Shown: one piece after another, positions 1 to 6,946 of the stretch
Layout of the letters: each line of letters starts with the position of its first letter
Numbering within the stretch: position 1 is the stretch's first letter
Virus record (IMG/VR): IMGVR_UViG_3300042114_000045
Coordinates: 58,780 to 122,779 of that record
Length of the DNA stretch: 64,000 bases
Strand: one strand, 5' to 3'
Origin: a virus
The notes under the pieces: generated by a model
The model's database searches: none
Told to the model about the DNA's origin: nothing
What the model saw: only the letters and a program-made list of their open reading frames with translations
Position numbers and translations under genes: made by a program

Positions 1-1
1 T

Positions 2-487
2 ATTCATACACCAGTAGTACATATTGATTTAGGTATAACAAACTTTGAGATACACACTAACAAATGGAAACCAGCAGGTACAACATTAGTATGTACAGAA
101 GTATTTGATGGTAAGAAATGGGTTAGAGTATTTACACATAAAGTAAACTACATACCTGATTACGATAAAATGAAAACATTTTGGGCTACTTGTCTAGTAC
201 ATCATCTAGACTCAGACTTAATGGAACATAACCTAGTACACAATTCACAATATTGGGCACTAGATATACACGATGCGATTCTATGCTTACCAGGTCAAGC
301 TAGAATATTCAGAGAATCAGCATCAAGAAGACTTAAATACTATAACACAAATAGAAAACTAATACTTAATAGTTATATGATATCTATTGGTGCAATAACG
401 GATAAGGCTTATAATCAATTGCTAAAACTATTAGCAAGTGTTGTTGAAGCTGAAGACTTAGAATTCAGTAGAAACTGTATGAAATAA
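2..487 (+). CDS. C-terminal part of a possible single-subunit polymerase (5' end outside window)
   Basis: The frame is open from base 2 to the stop at 485-487, so this is the last ~161 residues of a longer protein; the first internal ATG is at 170. The segment contains DIHDAILCLPGQARIFRE followed by RLKYYNTNRKLILNSYM. An 'HD' pair in this setting resembles motif C of single-subunit (T7/N4-type) RNA polymerases, but without the upstream motifs this is a weak inference. A hairpin follows directly, so the gene probably ends a transcription unit. Confidence 0.45.
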   Translation: MHTPVVHIDLGITNFEIHTNKWKPAGTTLVCTEVFDGKKWVRVFTHKVNYIPDYDKMKTFWATCLVHHLDSDLMEHNLVHNSQYWALDIHDAILCLPGQARIFRESASRRLKYYNTNRKLILNSYMISIGAITDKAYNQLLKLLASVVEAEDLEFSRNCMK

Positions 488-515
488 CGGAGAGGTATAA
501 AAGCCTCTCTAACTT
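488..515 (+). terminator. Hairpin after the first gene
   Basis: GGAGAGG (489-495) pairs with CCTCTCT (504-510) around an 8-nt A-rich loop, directly after the stop codon. The 3' side lacks a long T run, so termination is plausible but not certain. Confidence 0.5.
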
Positions 516-531
516 AACTAAAGGATAGCAG

Positions 532-840
532 ATGGCTAACAGATACACAGCAACAGTCAGTACGGAGTACAGAGATACTCATACCAGCTCACCTAGAGTA
601 TGCATTAATAATGTAATGAATCTTGAGACAGGAGAAGTATTCAGAGACGGACATACTTGGATACCATTAACAGATGAAATCAGAGGTATGGTACGAAGTA
701 ACCTAGAGTTTGCTAGAATAACATTTATAGCAGATGTAAGAGAGTATAAAACTAGAGGACCAATTAAGGAATCATTATTCAATGTAAATGGGTTAACTAA
801 AATAGGTAACTCAGTTAGAAAACCAAGAAGAGCGAAGTAA
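532..840 (+). CDS. Hypothetical protein, 102 aa
   Basis: Starts at ATG 532 after AAAGGATAGCAG. Soluble, basic C-terminus ending KIGNSVRKPRRAK. The order of motifs (RYTA, a central VCINNVMNLETGEVFRDGH, then WIPL) resembles small conserved proteins seen in many tailed phages, but I cannot assign a function. It sits alone between two hairpins, so it is likely its own short transcription unit. Confidence 0.7.
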   Translation: MANRYTATVSTEYRDTHTSSPRVCINNVMNLETGEVFRDGHTWIPLTDEIRGMVRSNLEFARITFIADVREYKTRGPIKESLFNVNGLTKIGNSVRKPRRAK

Positions 841-883
841 TGGCTATACCGTAATGGTATGGCTAACTCTTTTTTTTTTTTTT
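841..883 (+). terminator. Strong intrinsic terminator
   Basis: GGCTATACC (842-850) pairs with GGTATGGCT (856-864) across a GTAAT loop with one wobble, followed after AACTC by a run of about 14 T (870-883). This is the clearest rho-independent terminator in the window. Confidence 0.85.
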
Positions 884-890
884 CTATCCT

Positions 891-936
891 TTTTTTAAAG
901 GAAATATGATATATATTTTTTAAAGGAAATACGATA
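891..936 (+). repeat. 21-nt direct repeat in an intergenic region
   Basis: 891-911 and 916-936 are the same 21-mer (T6-AAAGGAAAT-A-Y-GATA) with one mismatch. Each copy contains an AAAGGA ribosome-site-like core. It may be a duplicated leader or a promoter/operator element; only the repeat itself is certain. Confidence 0.6.
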
Positions 937-1004
937 AAACTGTTGTATTGTTCTACTTAACTGTTTGGATAATACTGAAATTTAAACTACTAAAGGAGTT
1001 AGAA

Positions 1005-1247
1005 ATGATACAAATTATAATAAATGGAGAAACAACACCTATCGGTAAACCATTACCTGAAAAAATAGAAGCATTAACTGTTGTTAATATAGTTAATCAT
1101 CTTCAACCACCGATTATAGTACCAGCTGAACAAGCTATACTGATTGATAAATGGTTAAAAGAGATGATAGGAAAATGTGTATGTGAGTATGCGATGTACA
1201 ACGGAACCTTTGTAACATTAGAAGAAATTAGGGAAACTATTAAGTAG
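1005..1247 (+). CDS. Hypothetical protein, 80 aa
   Basis: I chose ATG 1005 because AAAGGAG lies at 992-998. The frame is open further upstream to 948, but that start lacks a ribosome site. The product is small and soluble (MIQIIINGETTPIGKPLPEK...). A central VVNIVNHLQPPIIVPAEQAILI segment is hydrophobic but not a convincing membrane helix. Function unknown. Confidence 0.65.
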   Translation: MIQIIINGETTPIGKPLPEKIEALTVVNIVNHLQPPIIVPAEQAILIDKWLKEMIGKCVCEYAMYNGTFVTLEEIRETIK

Positions 1248-1251
1248 TAAT

Positions 1252-1283
1252 AGTAGTAAACTGTACATACACTACTCTTTTTA
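1252..1283 (+). terminator. Probable intrinsic terminator
   Basis: AGTAGT (1252-1257) and ACTACT (1271-1276) form a short stem followed by a T-rich run (CTTTTT). Confidence 0.5.
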
Positions 1284-1331
1284 AAAATACCTAATTTTTA
1301 CATACGTCAGTATACACCAAAATGAGGTAAT

Positions 1332-1694
1332 ATGGAAATAGTGATAGTTCTTTTTTTCGTTGGTTGTGCCATTGCATTATACAATGAAAGTACTAAGTAT
1401 AGCAAAGAAAAACCTGCACCCAAATTCGATAAAGGACTATATAGAATTGCTAGTATAGATTATAAGATGTATATTATGTCACCAGAATGGTACGCAAAAA
1501 AGATACAAAGATTAGTACTAGACAACTATACCTGTCAACGATGTGGAAGTAAAGAATTCTTAGAGGTTCATCATAAAACCTACGAGAATTTAGGTAAAGA
1601 ACAAATGGAAGATTTAGCTACGGTGTGTAGAACTTGTCATCAAGCAATACACGATAAGTATGGAAGGAAAGGGAATTACTTTCCACTAAACTAA
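1332..1694 (+). CDS. HNH endonuclease with N-terminal hydrophobic segment
   Basis: A 120-residue protein. The C-terminal half is a compact HNH nuclease: CQRCG zinc knuckle (~res 69-73), LEVHHKTYENLG with the HH pair, then EDLATVCRTCHQAIH. The N-terminus (res 1-18, MEIVIVLFFVGCAIALY) is a hydrophobic helix, unusual for a free HNH enzyme and suggesting membrane attachment or export. It could act as a homing-type or DNA-processing nuclease. It is not inserted in a neighbouring gene, so it is probably a free-standing accessory gene. Confidence 0.85.
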   Translation: MEIVIVLFFVGCAIALYNESTKYSKEKPAPKFDKGLYRIASIDYKMYIMSPEWYAKKIQRLVLDNYTCQRCGSKEFLEVHHKTYENLGKEQMEDLATVCRTCHQAIHDKYGRKGNYFPLN

Positions 1695-1714
1695 AATAAA
1701 AGGAAAAACAAAAC

Positions 1715-1969
1715 ATGAGAAAAGTATTATTAACAATAGCGGTATTAGCTACGATGGCTCAAGCTGGATGGATTACATCAGTGCAATCATACAATGATCC
1801 AGAGGTAAAAACAAAAAAGAACTCTTTAGATACTTATGGTCAAAACCCAAGAATGTATCAATTCGATACTGATTTTATGCATTGTGTTATTGTGTACACA
1901 GAACAAGACTTAGGAGAAAAAAACGCTAAATCAACTGCTCCAGTTATGCAATGTATTACTAAAAAATAA
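1715..1969 (+). CDS. Small exported protein, 84 aa
   Basis: A classical Sec signal peptide is visible: MRKVLLTIAVLATMAQAG, with a likely cleavage after AQA. The mature ~66 residues are polar with two cysteines (HCVIVY and VMQCITKK), which could form a disulphide in the periplasm. Ribosome site AAAGGA precedes the ATG. No family recognised. Confidence 0.75.
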   Translation: MRKVLLTIAVLATMAQAGWITSVQSYNDPEVKTKKNSLDTYGQNPRMYQFDTDFMHCVIVYTEQDLGEKNAKSTAPVMQCITKK

Positions 1970-1978
1970 GGAAAAATA

Positions 1979-2974
1979 ATGACATCATTTAGTGAAATAA
2001 GAAGTAGATGTAGTGATTTTGATCAGCTAAACGACTATATGAGAGAGCTAGATTTACTAGATTACTTTTCAGCAGAAGACTTATTTACACACTTTGTTTA
2101 TACAGGTATTACTGAACCTGATGCATCATGCAGAACTATGTTATCTGATATATATTATAGTTTACCAGATGATGCTGAAGAACAATATCTAATACAAGGT
2201 TATCAATCTGCTATAAATAAATTTAGAACTTTCGATGCAATGTGGGATACAATACTTGGATTAGATTTAAGTAATTTTGACTATGATGGTATTTCATATA
2301 TATCAATATACTTTGAATTTGCAAATAGTGTAAAACTTGAAGCACCATTCCCTGATATGAAACGTCTATTTTTAGAGCATATTAAAAAAGAGTATGGTAT
2401 TGAATTAGAAGAGGAGAACAATGTGATTAACAGTCAAACAGGAAGATACGAAGTAGGTACACCAAAATTAGCTAGCGGTGGAATAATAGTAAATAACAAC
2501 GGGAGAAAAACGATGAAACAAACGATTATGGGATTAGGGGAACAAAATAAAGACAACGCACTTGCAGTAGCAAGAGTAACTGCTGGTAAAGCACTAAACA
2601 AAAAGTTAGTAAAACTTATTAAACCAAAACTACCATTTCCTATTAACGGTCTTGCAGACTCTGGATTTGCTCCAGTTATTATTGCTAACGCAGTTGCATT
2701 TGCAATTAAACAATACACAACAAATGAAAGAGCAAACACTATAGCCGACTTAATGCTAGAAGCAGCAGCGTTTCAATTAGCAGGTTCATTCAATCTTGAT
2801 GATATGCTTGAAGATTTGATTGATGGTATTGCATTACCAGGTGCTGTAGCTACGGTAGATTTGAATGCTATGTCTGTTACCGACTTAAAAACATTAGCTA
2901 AAACTAACAATATTGATATTGCTGGTTTAACTTCTAAAGCAGAAATTAGAGACGCTGTTAAAGCAGCTATCTAG
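1979..2974 (+). CDS. 331-aa protein with C-terminal SAP/Rho-N-like motif
   Basis: The N-terminal ~140 residues are acidic and helical (FSEIRSRCSDFDQLNDYMREL). A glycine/alanine-rich middle (res ~155-275) follows. The last 40 residues (LNAMSVTDLKTLAKTNNIDI, then GLTSKAEIRDAVKAAI) fit the short helix-extended-helix fold of Rho-N/SAP-like DNA- or RNA-binding motifs common at the ends of phage structural proteins. It might be a virion or nucleoid-binding protein; function is inference only. Confidence 0.7.
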   Translation: MTSFSEIRSRCSDFDQLNDYMRELDLLDYFSAEDLFTHFVYTGITEPDASCRTMLSDIYYSLPDDAEEQYLIQGYQSAINKFRTFDAMWDTILGLDLSNFDYDGISYISIYFEFANSVKLEAPFPDMKRLFLEHIKKEYGIELEEENNVINSQTGRYEVGTPKLASGGIIVNNNGRKTMKQTIMGLGEQNKDNALAVARVTAGKALNKKLVKLIKPKLPFPINGLADSGFAPVIIANAVAFAIKQYTTNERANTIADLMLEAAAFQLAGSFNLDDMLEDLIDGIALPGAVATVDLNAMSVTDLKTLAKTNNIDIAGLTSKAEIRDAVKAAI

Positions 2975-3036
2975 TACAAACGAATAGGTGAACAATAGTT
3001 CAACAAAATAATCATGATGAAGATAAGGATTGTAAA

Positions 3037-3258
3037 ATGATAACAATGAACAGAATTAGCACAGCTAAAAAATCAAAGAATGGTACACCAGTTACCTCAA
3101 GACTTGGACAAACTACTTACACTAAAACTGTAGTAGGTGGAAATGGTATGTACGTATTTGTATACGGAGAAGGTAAAAAGAAAAAATCTGAAACTAGACA
3201 TATGTCTGAGTCTCAAGCTAATACTTATAAAGCACAACTAGAAAAAGCAGGGTACTAG
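3037..3258 (+). CDS. Small basic hypothetical protein, 73 aa
   Basis: ATG 3037 follows AAGGATTGTAAA. Lys/Arg/Ser/Thr-rich, glycine at turns, ending in a helical MSESQANTYKAQLEKAGY. The basic composition suggests nucleic-acid or virion binding, but there is no specific motif. Confidence 0.65.
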   Translation: MITMNRISTAKKSKNGTPVTSRLGQTTYTKTVVGGNGMYVFVYGEGKKKKSETRHMSESQANTYKAQLEKAGY

Positions 3259-3260
3259 TC

Positions 3261-3821
3261 ATGGATATTATACTAGCATTTATTGCAGGTGCAGTGTGGT
3301 ATGAGTTACTATTCCTGGTAGTTCTAGGGATAGTGTTTATAGTATCAATAGCTGAAGAAAGTTCTTTCTGGTTAATTGTAGTAACGGCTCTGTACCTACT
3401 GATATTTGGACATCCACTTGAACTGCTAGAACAATACTGGTATTATGTACCTATGTATATCGTATTAGGATTACTATGGTCTGTGTTTAAACATTCTGTT
3501 GTAGCAAAAGAGATAACAGTAAGTGCGTTTAAAAGATTCTATACAGATAAAATTATACCAGAAGAAGGTACACATCAGTATAACAAAAACAAAGAATATC
3601 TTAGTAGGGAAATTAAGGATAAGCTTGAGTATAGATCAAGTGTTGATGCAAAACTATATTGGGTACTATTATTCCCAATATCTGTAACAGGTTACTTATT
3701 TGGAGATATGCTTAAAAATATTATCAACAAACTAGGCGTAGTTTATACCAGTATTACTAATAAGATTATTCAATCTCAATTTGATACGATATATCCAACG
3801 AAACAAAAAACAACAGTTTAA
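3261..3821 (+). CDS. Multi-pass membrane protein, 186 aa
   Basis: Three to four hydrophobic helices lie in the first ~75 residues (for example LLFLVVLGIVFIVSIAEE and YIVLGLLWSVF) and another near res 132-145 (LYWVLLFPISVTGYLF), with a charged cytosolic-looking segment between. It begins 2 nt after the previous stop, so the two are translated together. Function unknown. Confidence 0.7.
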   Translation: MDIILAFIAGAVWYELLFLVVLGIVFIVSIAEESSFWLIVVTALYLLIFGHPLELLEQYWYYVPMYIVLGLLWSVFKHSVVAKEITVSAFKRFYTDKIIPEEGTHQYNKNKEYLSREIKDKLEYRSSVDAKLYWVLLFPISVTGYLFGDMLKNIINKLGVVYTSITNKIIQSQFDTIYPTKQKTTV

Positions 3822-3952
3822 AAACTACGGTTGTGGTATGCATACTCCTACTGATTAACTAGACTTGAAGATAAGTCTGACCGGTACCGATCCTATTAAG
3901 TTAGGTTTAATCAATGGCTCCTCAGCATTCTCTGAGGACTAGTATATGATAC

Positions 3953-4028
3953 TGCTATACAACCTCTGGAAGCGGAGGATCTTGGAGAGACTGGGATACT
4001 GGTTGATGTTCGATTCGTCGTATAGTAG
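3953..4028 (+). tRNA. Degenerate tRNA-like RNA
   Basis: TGCTATA (3953-3959) pairs with TATAGTA (4021-4027) as an acceptor stem. A CCTC/GAGG D-type stem follows, and GATG-TTCGATT-CGTC is a recognisable T-arm. The anticodon arm is weak and a U33 is not evident, so the amino acid cannot be assigned. No CCA is encoded. It could be a decayed or repurposed tRNA. Confidence 0.5.
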
Positions 4029-4110
4029 TACAATGTACTATCTTTAACTGCTCTGGAATTGATCACTGGAGTGTCATGGAGACTTATGAACGTTAAATAC
4101 GTCATTGTTT

Positions 4111-4144
4111 ATATACCGATGAAAGCTAAATCGGTATATCTTTT
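4111..4144 (+). terminator. 10-bp hairpin before a tRNA-like gene
   Basis: ATATACCGAT (4111-4120) and ATCGGTATAT (4130-4139) form a perfect stem followed by CTTTT. It may terminate upstream transcription or act as an RNA-processing signal ahead of the tRNA at 4147. Confidence 0.6.
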
Positions 4145-4146
4145 AT

Positions 4147-4215
4147 GTACATTTAGCTCAGTTGGTAGAGCGTCTCGCGAGGTGTCGTTGGTTCGAGTCC
4201 AACAATGTACAACCA
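4147..4215 (+). tRNA. tRNA-like RNA with a shortened anticodon arm
   Basis: Acceptor GTACATT/AATGTAC, D-arm GCTCAGTTGGTAGAGC and T-arm GTTGG-TTCGAGT-CCAAC are all canonical. Between the D- and T-arms there are only about 14 nt (TCTCGCGAGGTGTC), roughly 8 fewer than needed for a normal anticodon arm plus variable loop. No 7-nt anticodon loop can form. A CCA is present at 4213-4215. Confidence 0.6.
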
Positions 4216-4316
4216 ACATAGGTTTATATATGCAAAGTCCCGTATGAGCTCTGGCAAAAGTATGAGTAGCTTATGATACTTCGGGTTCGCTGTAAATTCT
4301 AGATCGTCTAAAGAAA

Positions 4317-4361
4317 CACAGTAGCATCCGTACGCTCTGGATGTGAAGCAGTGCTACAGTG
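4317..4361 (+). ncRNA. Stable hairpin RNA of unknown role
   Basis: Nested stems CAC/GTG, GTAGCA (4321-4326)/TGCTAC (4352-4357) and CATCC/GGATG. The context is entirely structured RNA. No T-arm is visible, so it is not called a tRNA. Confidence 0.4.
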
Positions 4362-4462
4362 CTTAATCTGTAGAAGACATCTCTATATTTTGTAATTGAA
4401 TAGATGAATAGGTGTGATGGTAACGAGCACCTGTAAAATAAATATCGTGCCACCTTATATAT

Positions 4463-4583
4463 GATGGTCTGGCGAAATTGGGAAACGCTTGGGTATAGAT
4501 ACTCATTCTGTAGGTTCGACTCCTACTAGGAATTAATTACTCCGAATATGGTAAGTTTTCAGGTTCAACTCCTGAGTCCATCA
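4463..4583 (+). tRNA. tRNA-Leu-like gene with ~45-nt insertion containing a second T-arm
   Basis: The D-arm TGGCGAAATTGGGAAACGC is typical of tRNA-Leu, and TGGGT/ACTCA closes a loop containing TAG. The acceptor GATGGTC/GTCCATC (one mismatch) uses the outer T-arm CAGG-TTCAACT-CCTG. Between them lies an additional complete T-arm, GTAGG-TTCGACT-CCTAC. The gene is therefore about 120 nt long and may be a chimera or carry an insertion in the variable region. Confidence 0.5.
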
Positions 4584-4593
4584 TCATTTTTAT

Positions 4594-4671
4594 ATAGCTA
4601 TAGTTTAACTGGGTAAAACCGTCGACATTATGGAGGCAAGATATAGGTTCAAATCCTATTAGTTATGTCCA
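4594..4671 (+). tRNA. tRNA, anticodon uncertain
   Basis: Acceptor ATAGCTA/TAGTTAT with one G-U, D-arm GTTT-AACTGGGTA-AAAC, T-arm ATAGG-TTCAAAT-CCTAT and an encoded CCA (4669-4671). The anticodon stem in CCGTCGACATTATGGAGG pairs imperfectly, so I do not assign an amino acid. Confidence 0.65.
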
Positions 4672-4793
4672 GAAGATAGAAAGATGCATTAGGTTGTGTA
4701 GAGTCTGCGGAAGCCAGAGTGTCTGGTAGTCGAATGCATAGGCTGACTCATTGGATTAATTCCAGGCAAGTTCGATTCTTGTCATCTTCACCA
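4672..4793 (+). tRNA. tRNA-like RNA with a large structured insertion
   Basis: Acceptor GAAGAT/ATCTTC (seventh pair mismatched), T-arm CAAG-TTCGATT-CTTG and encoded ACCA. The interior is about 45 nt too long and contains a separate ATGCATT/AATGCAT stem with a CCAGA/TCTGG hairpin inside it. It abuts the previous tRNA without a gap. Confidence 0.45.
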
Positions 4794-4799
4794 ATATAC

Positions 4800-4885
4800 G
4801 CAAGGATATAGTCACTGACACATATTGAAAACATAGGGCGTACAGCTACGTTCCAGAGTAAGTTTGAATCTTACACCTTGCTCCA
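4800..4885 (+). tRNA. tRNA-like RNA with non-standard anticodon region
   Basis: Acceptor GCAAGG/CCTTGC plus an encoded CCA (4883-4885) and a canonical T-arm GTAAG-TTTGAAT-CTTAC. The D-arm is poor. A CGTA-CAGC-TACG hairpin sits where the anticodon arm should be. The last 13 bases are duplicated downstream at 5147-5160. Confidence 0.5.
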
Positions 4886-5160
4886 AATCTAACTTAAAGG
4901 AATATAAATGAAGTATCTACTTATACTAGCTATTATACTAATCCTATCTGGTTGCACAGAAAAAAAGATAGTGCATGTAGACCCAACAACAATAAAGTAC
5001 CCTCAAATGCCAGAGTTAAAGATTGTATGTGATAAACGTGGATACGCTTACTACAAACAATATGTATATACTGAAACATATATATATACTCCGATACTTA
5101 GGAACTATGATTCAACATATCAATTACTATGCAAAGATCTATAATGACACCTTGCTCCAA
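4873..5160 (+). repeat. tRNA 3'-end direct repeat flanking a lipoprotein gene
   Basis: ACACCTTGCTCCAA occurs at 4873-4886 (3' end of the tRNA-like gene) and again at 5147-5160, just after the lipoprotein stop codon. The 260-bp unit between holds only that gene. This looks like a target-site or recombination duplication at a tRNA 3' end. Confidence 0.55.
4908..5144 (+). CDS. Small lipoprotein, 78 aa
   Basis: The signal peptide MKYLLILAIILILSGC ends in a good lipobox (LSGC), so Cys16 should be lipidated. The mature part is about 60 residues, tyrosine-rich, with further Cys residues. The size and lipobox would suit an outer-membrane spanin or a superinfection-exclusion lipoprotein; neither is proven. 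It lies between duplicated tRNA 3' ends. Confidence 0.75.
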   Translation: MKYLLILAIILILSGCTEKKIVHVDPTTIKYPQMPELKIVCDKRGYAYYKQYVYTETYIYTPILRNYDSTYQLLCKDL

Positions 5161-5333
5161 TGTCTTTGTAGTATATCGTAATTATACCTATTTTGTCTCA
5201 TAAACGAAATAGAGAACTTGGTACGTAAGCCAAGCAAAGGCTTATCAAACGTTTAGATCGTAATGGTATACCATCTTTAAACACCTTTAGTGAGTAGGTT
5301 AACTCACTTGCAAATTTAACATAAGGAAATAAA

Positions 5334-5864
5334 ATGAACTTTACAATTGAATCATTGAAAAAATGTAAAACTATTAAAGATTGGAATAGTGTATGTGATG
5401 CTGTTAAAGCAGTAAACAACGGCAAATATCCTGAATGGTGGTACGATGAAGTAGTAACTACTGGTCTTGCTAAAGAGATGGGTTTATACTTCGAGTATGG
5501 TGATGCATTCAAACCAACTTGGATGGAAGAATTTGAACGAGGTATAGAAATTGTATCTGGTGGTGAAGCTGGTAGTTTACTACTAGCAGCGGTAGAAGCT
5601 GCAGCTGCTGGAGAGACTATTATCTTGAACGATGACTTTAGTTATCCAATTCAAAATAACAGATTATCAAGAAGAAATATGGTGAAAATGTCGTTAGCCG
5701 TTGCAGCTAGTGATTATTTACCAAGTTCATTTGCTGCGCACTATAAAAATCCTCTAACTGGTAGAGTATTTGGTGAAGTTGATAGAACTGTATCTCAAGA
5801 ACAACAAGCTATTAAAATAGCTAAAGCTGAAGCTAAAAGGCTAAGAAAACAAAAGGTTAAATAG
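5334..5864 (+). CDS. Hypothetical protein, 176 aa
   Basis: A clear AAGGA site precedes ATG 5334. Helical N-terminus, an alanine-rich stretch (LLLAAVEAAAAGET, res ~83-97) and a lysine-rich coiled tail (QQAIKIAKAEAKRLRKQKVK). The preceding 170 bp have only small hairpins, including the palindrome ATGGTATACCAT near 5260. Function unknown. Confidence 0.7.
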   Translation: MNFTIESLKKCKTIKDWNSVCDAVKAVNNGKYPEWWYDEVVTTGLAKEMGLYFEYGDAFKPTWMEEFERGIEIVSGGEAGSLLLAAVEAAAAGETIILNDDFSYPIQNNRLSRRNMVKMSLAVAASDYLPSSFAAHYKNPLTGRVFGEVDRTVSQEQQAIKIAKAEAKRLRKQKVK

Positions 5865-6109
5865 TGAAAACTGTAACTTCTACAACATTTATTTCAAATG
5901 ATGATAAAGAATTTAAAACAAAAGAAGAATGTTTAACTTGGGAATCATTACCTCGTGTATACATTATAGTTAAAACAGATAGTTATAATGATGAAATTAT
6001 TGACGTGTATACTGATTACAAAGTTGCATATGAACGACGTAAAACTTTAAGTTTACAAAATATTATGTCAAGTTGTTCATATATACTGGTTATAAAACAA
6101 CTAAAATAA
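5864..6109 (+). CDS. Hypothetical protein, 81 aa (GTG start)
   Basis: The GTG at 5864 overlaps the previous TAG by one base and has AAAGG upstream. Begins VKTVTSTTFISNDDKEFKTK, a pattern seen in small phage proteins of unknown function. Confidence 0.6.
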   Translation: MKTVTSTTFISNDDKEFKTKEECLTWESLPRVYIIVKTDSYNDEIIDVYTDYKVAYERRKTLSLQNIMSSCSYILVIKQLK

Positions 6110-6120
6110 AAGGTTAGATA

Positions 6121-6441
6121 ATGGAACAAAAAAGAGAAAATTTATCACTAATAGCTGAAAACCAAAGATTAAAAATTGAATTACAGGATAATGATGTAAA
6201 ATATCTAAATCTACAAAGGGTGTTTGTTGCACTAATAGTGACGTTATACATAACTATTACTATAGCCGCTGTAGCCATTATTACATCTAATAAGCAAGAA
6301 GTAGAACTTAAATCTCAAACCGAATCAATACTATATCTTACTTCAGAGCTGATTGTAACAAAACAAACATTAGCTGAAATAGATTCTGATTCAAGAATGA
6401 TACAGGAGCTACAACGAGTGGGAAAGCCAATAGGGCAATAG
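6121..6441 (+). CDS. Unshifted product: membrane-anchored coiled-coil protein, 106 aa
   Basis: Charged coiled N-terminus (res 1-30), one transmembrane helix (~res 37-56, ALIVTLYITITIAAVAIIT), then a periplasmic-looking coiled segment. The stop at 6439-6441 is reached only if ribosomes do not slip at GGGAAAG (6420-6426). See the fusion entry. Confidence 0.7.
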   Translation: MEQKRENLSLIAENQRLKIELQDNDVKYLNLQRVFVALIVTLYITITIAAVAIITSNKQEVELKSQTESILYLTSELIVTKQTLAEIDSDSRMIQELQRVGKPIGQ

Positions 6442-6710
6442 TACTTGCTATAGCCTTTTCTGAATCATCATTTAACTATGATGTTAAACACCCTACTTCT
6501 GATTTATCGGGTATTGGTGGTATGAAAAAAATTAACAAGGTTAAACATCCAAATTCATTAATGGGTATTGAAGAATATTGGTTAGAGTGTTTAAGATTAA
6601 AAAATGGTGATTTTCATAAAGCATTAAAACATTACAAAGGTAGTGTTAAAAATCTTAAATCGTACTATATAACATTAAGGCTGTATAACAGAATAAAGGA
6701 CATTAAATGA
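6121..6710 (+). CDS. Membrane-anchored lytic transglycosylase made by -1 frameshift
   Basis: The first part is the coiled-coil/TM protein at 6121. After a -1 slip on G_GGA_AAG (6420-6426) translation continues as ANRAIVLAIAFSESSFNYDV, then SDLSGIGGM and ALKHYKG, which is the lysozyme-like SLT/goose-type fold with catalytic Glu in ESSF. The downstream reading frame is open from 6390 and has no ATG, GTG or TTG before its conserved glutamate; the first ATG (6522) would cut off the active site. A fused enzyme of about 196 residues, anchored in the inner membrane and acting on peptidoglycan, is the economical reading. Confidence 0.7.
6420..6426 (+). promoter_or_regulatory. -1 ribosomal slippery heptamer GGGAAAG
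   Basis: In the upstream frame the codons are GTG GGA AAG, giving X_XXY_YYZ = G_GGA_AAG. The same heptamer is used for the lambda gpG/gpGT frameshift. A -1 slip joins exactly the two halves of the transglycosylase. Confidence 0.7.
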
Positions 6711-6937
6711 GTGTTAAGGTAAGAAGTATAATACTAGTACAACTAACATTAGATGAACTACGTCAAGTTGTTGGATCACTACAGCCTAGTTATAAAGAAG
6801 TAAAAAGTCTTGAGCACTACGGAGCCTTATGGGGCGGAATGGGTGGAGAGACTTGGAGATGGAATGATAACTTCAGTACAGCCAATAGAGATGAACTAAT
6901 GGATATCAATAATAAGATAAATGATTTTTATAAATAA
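6707..6937 (+). CDS. Hypothetical protein, 76 aa
   Basis: Start overlaps the preceding stop (ATGA). Soluble, with a Trp/Gly-rich WGGMGGETWRWND motif near the middle. Function unknown. Confidence 0.6.
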   Translation: MSVKVRSIILVQLTLDELRQVVGSLQPSYKEVKSLEHYGALWGGMGGETWRWNDNFSTANRDELMDINNKINDFYK

Positions 6938-6946
6938 AGGATACTA

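Larger units (their letters stand above)
3822..4907 (+). other. Gene-free region rich in tRNA-like and structured RNA
   Basis: Almost 1.1 kb without a credible protein gene. It contains at least six segments with tRNA-type T-arms and acceptor pairing (listed separately) and many local hairpins, such as AGACTT/AAGTCT near 3862, CCTCA/TGAGG near 3920 and GTAGCA/TGCTAC near 4321. Short open frames here are not convincing. Several tRNA-like units deviate strongly from the canonical shape. Confidence 0.7.

Noticed and set aside
4059-4247. Open frames through the tRNA-like region (+ strand 62 aa and - strand frames nearby)
   Set aside because: They run through a tRNA D- and T-arm and have no protein-like composition or ribosome site.
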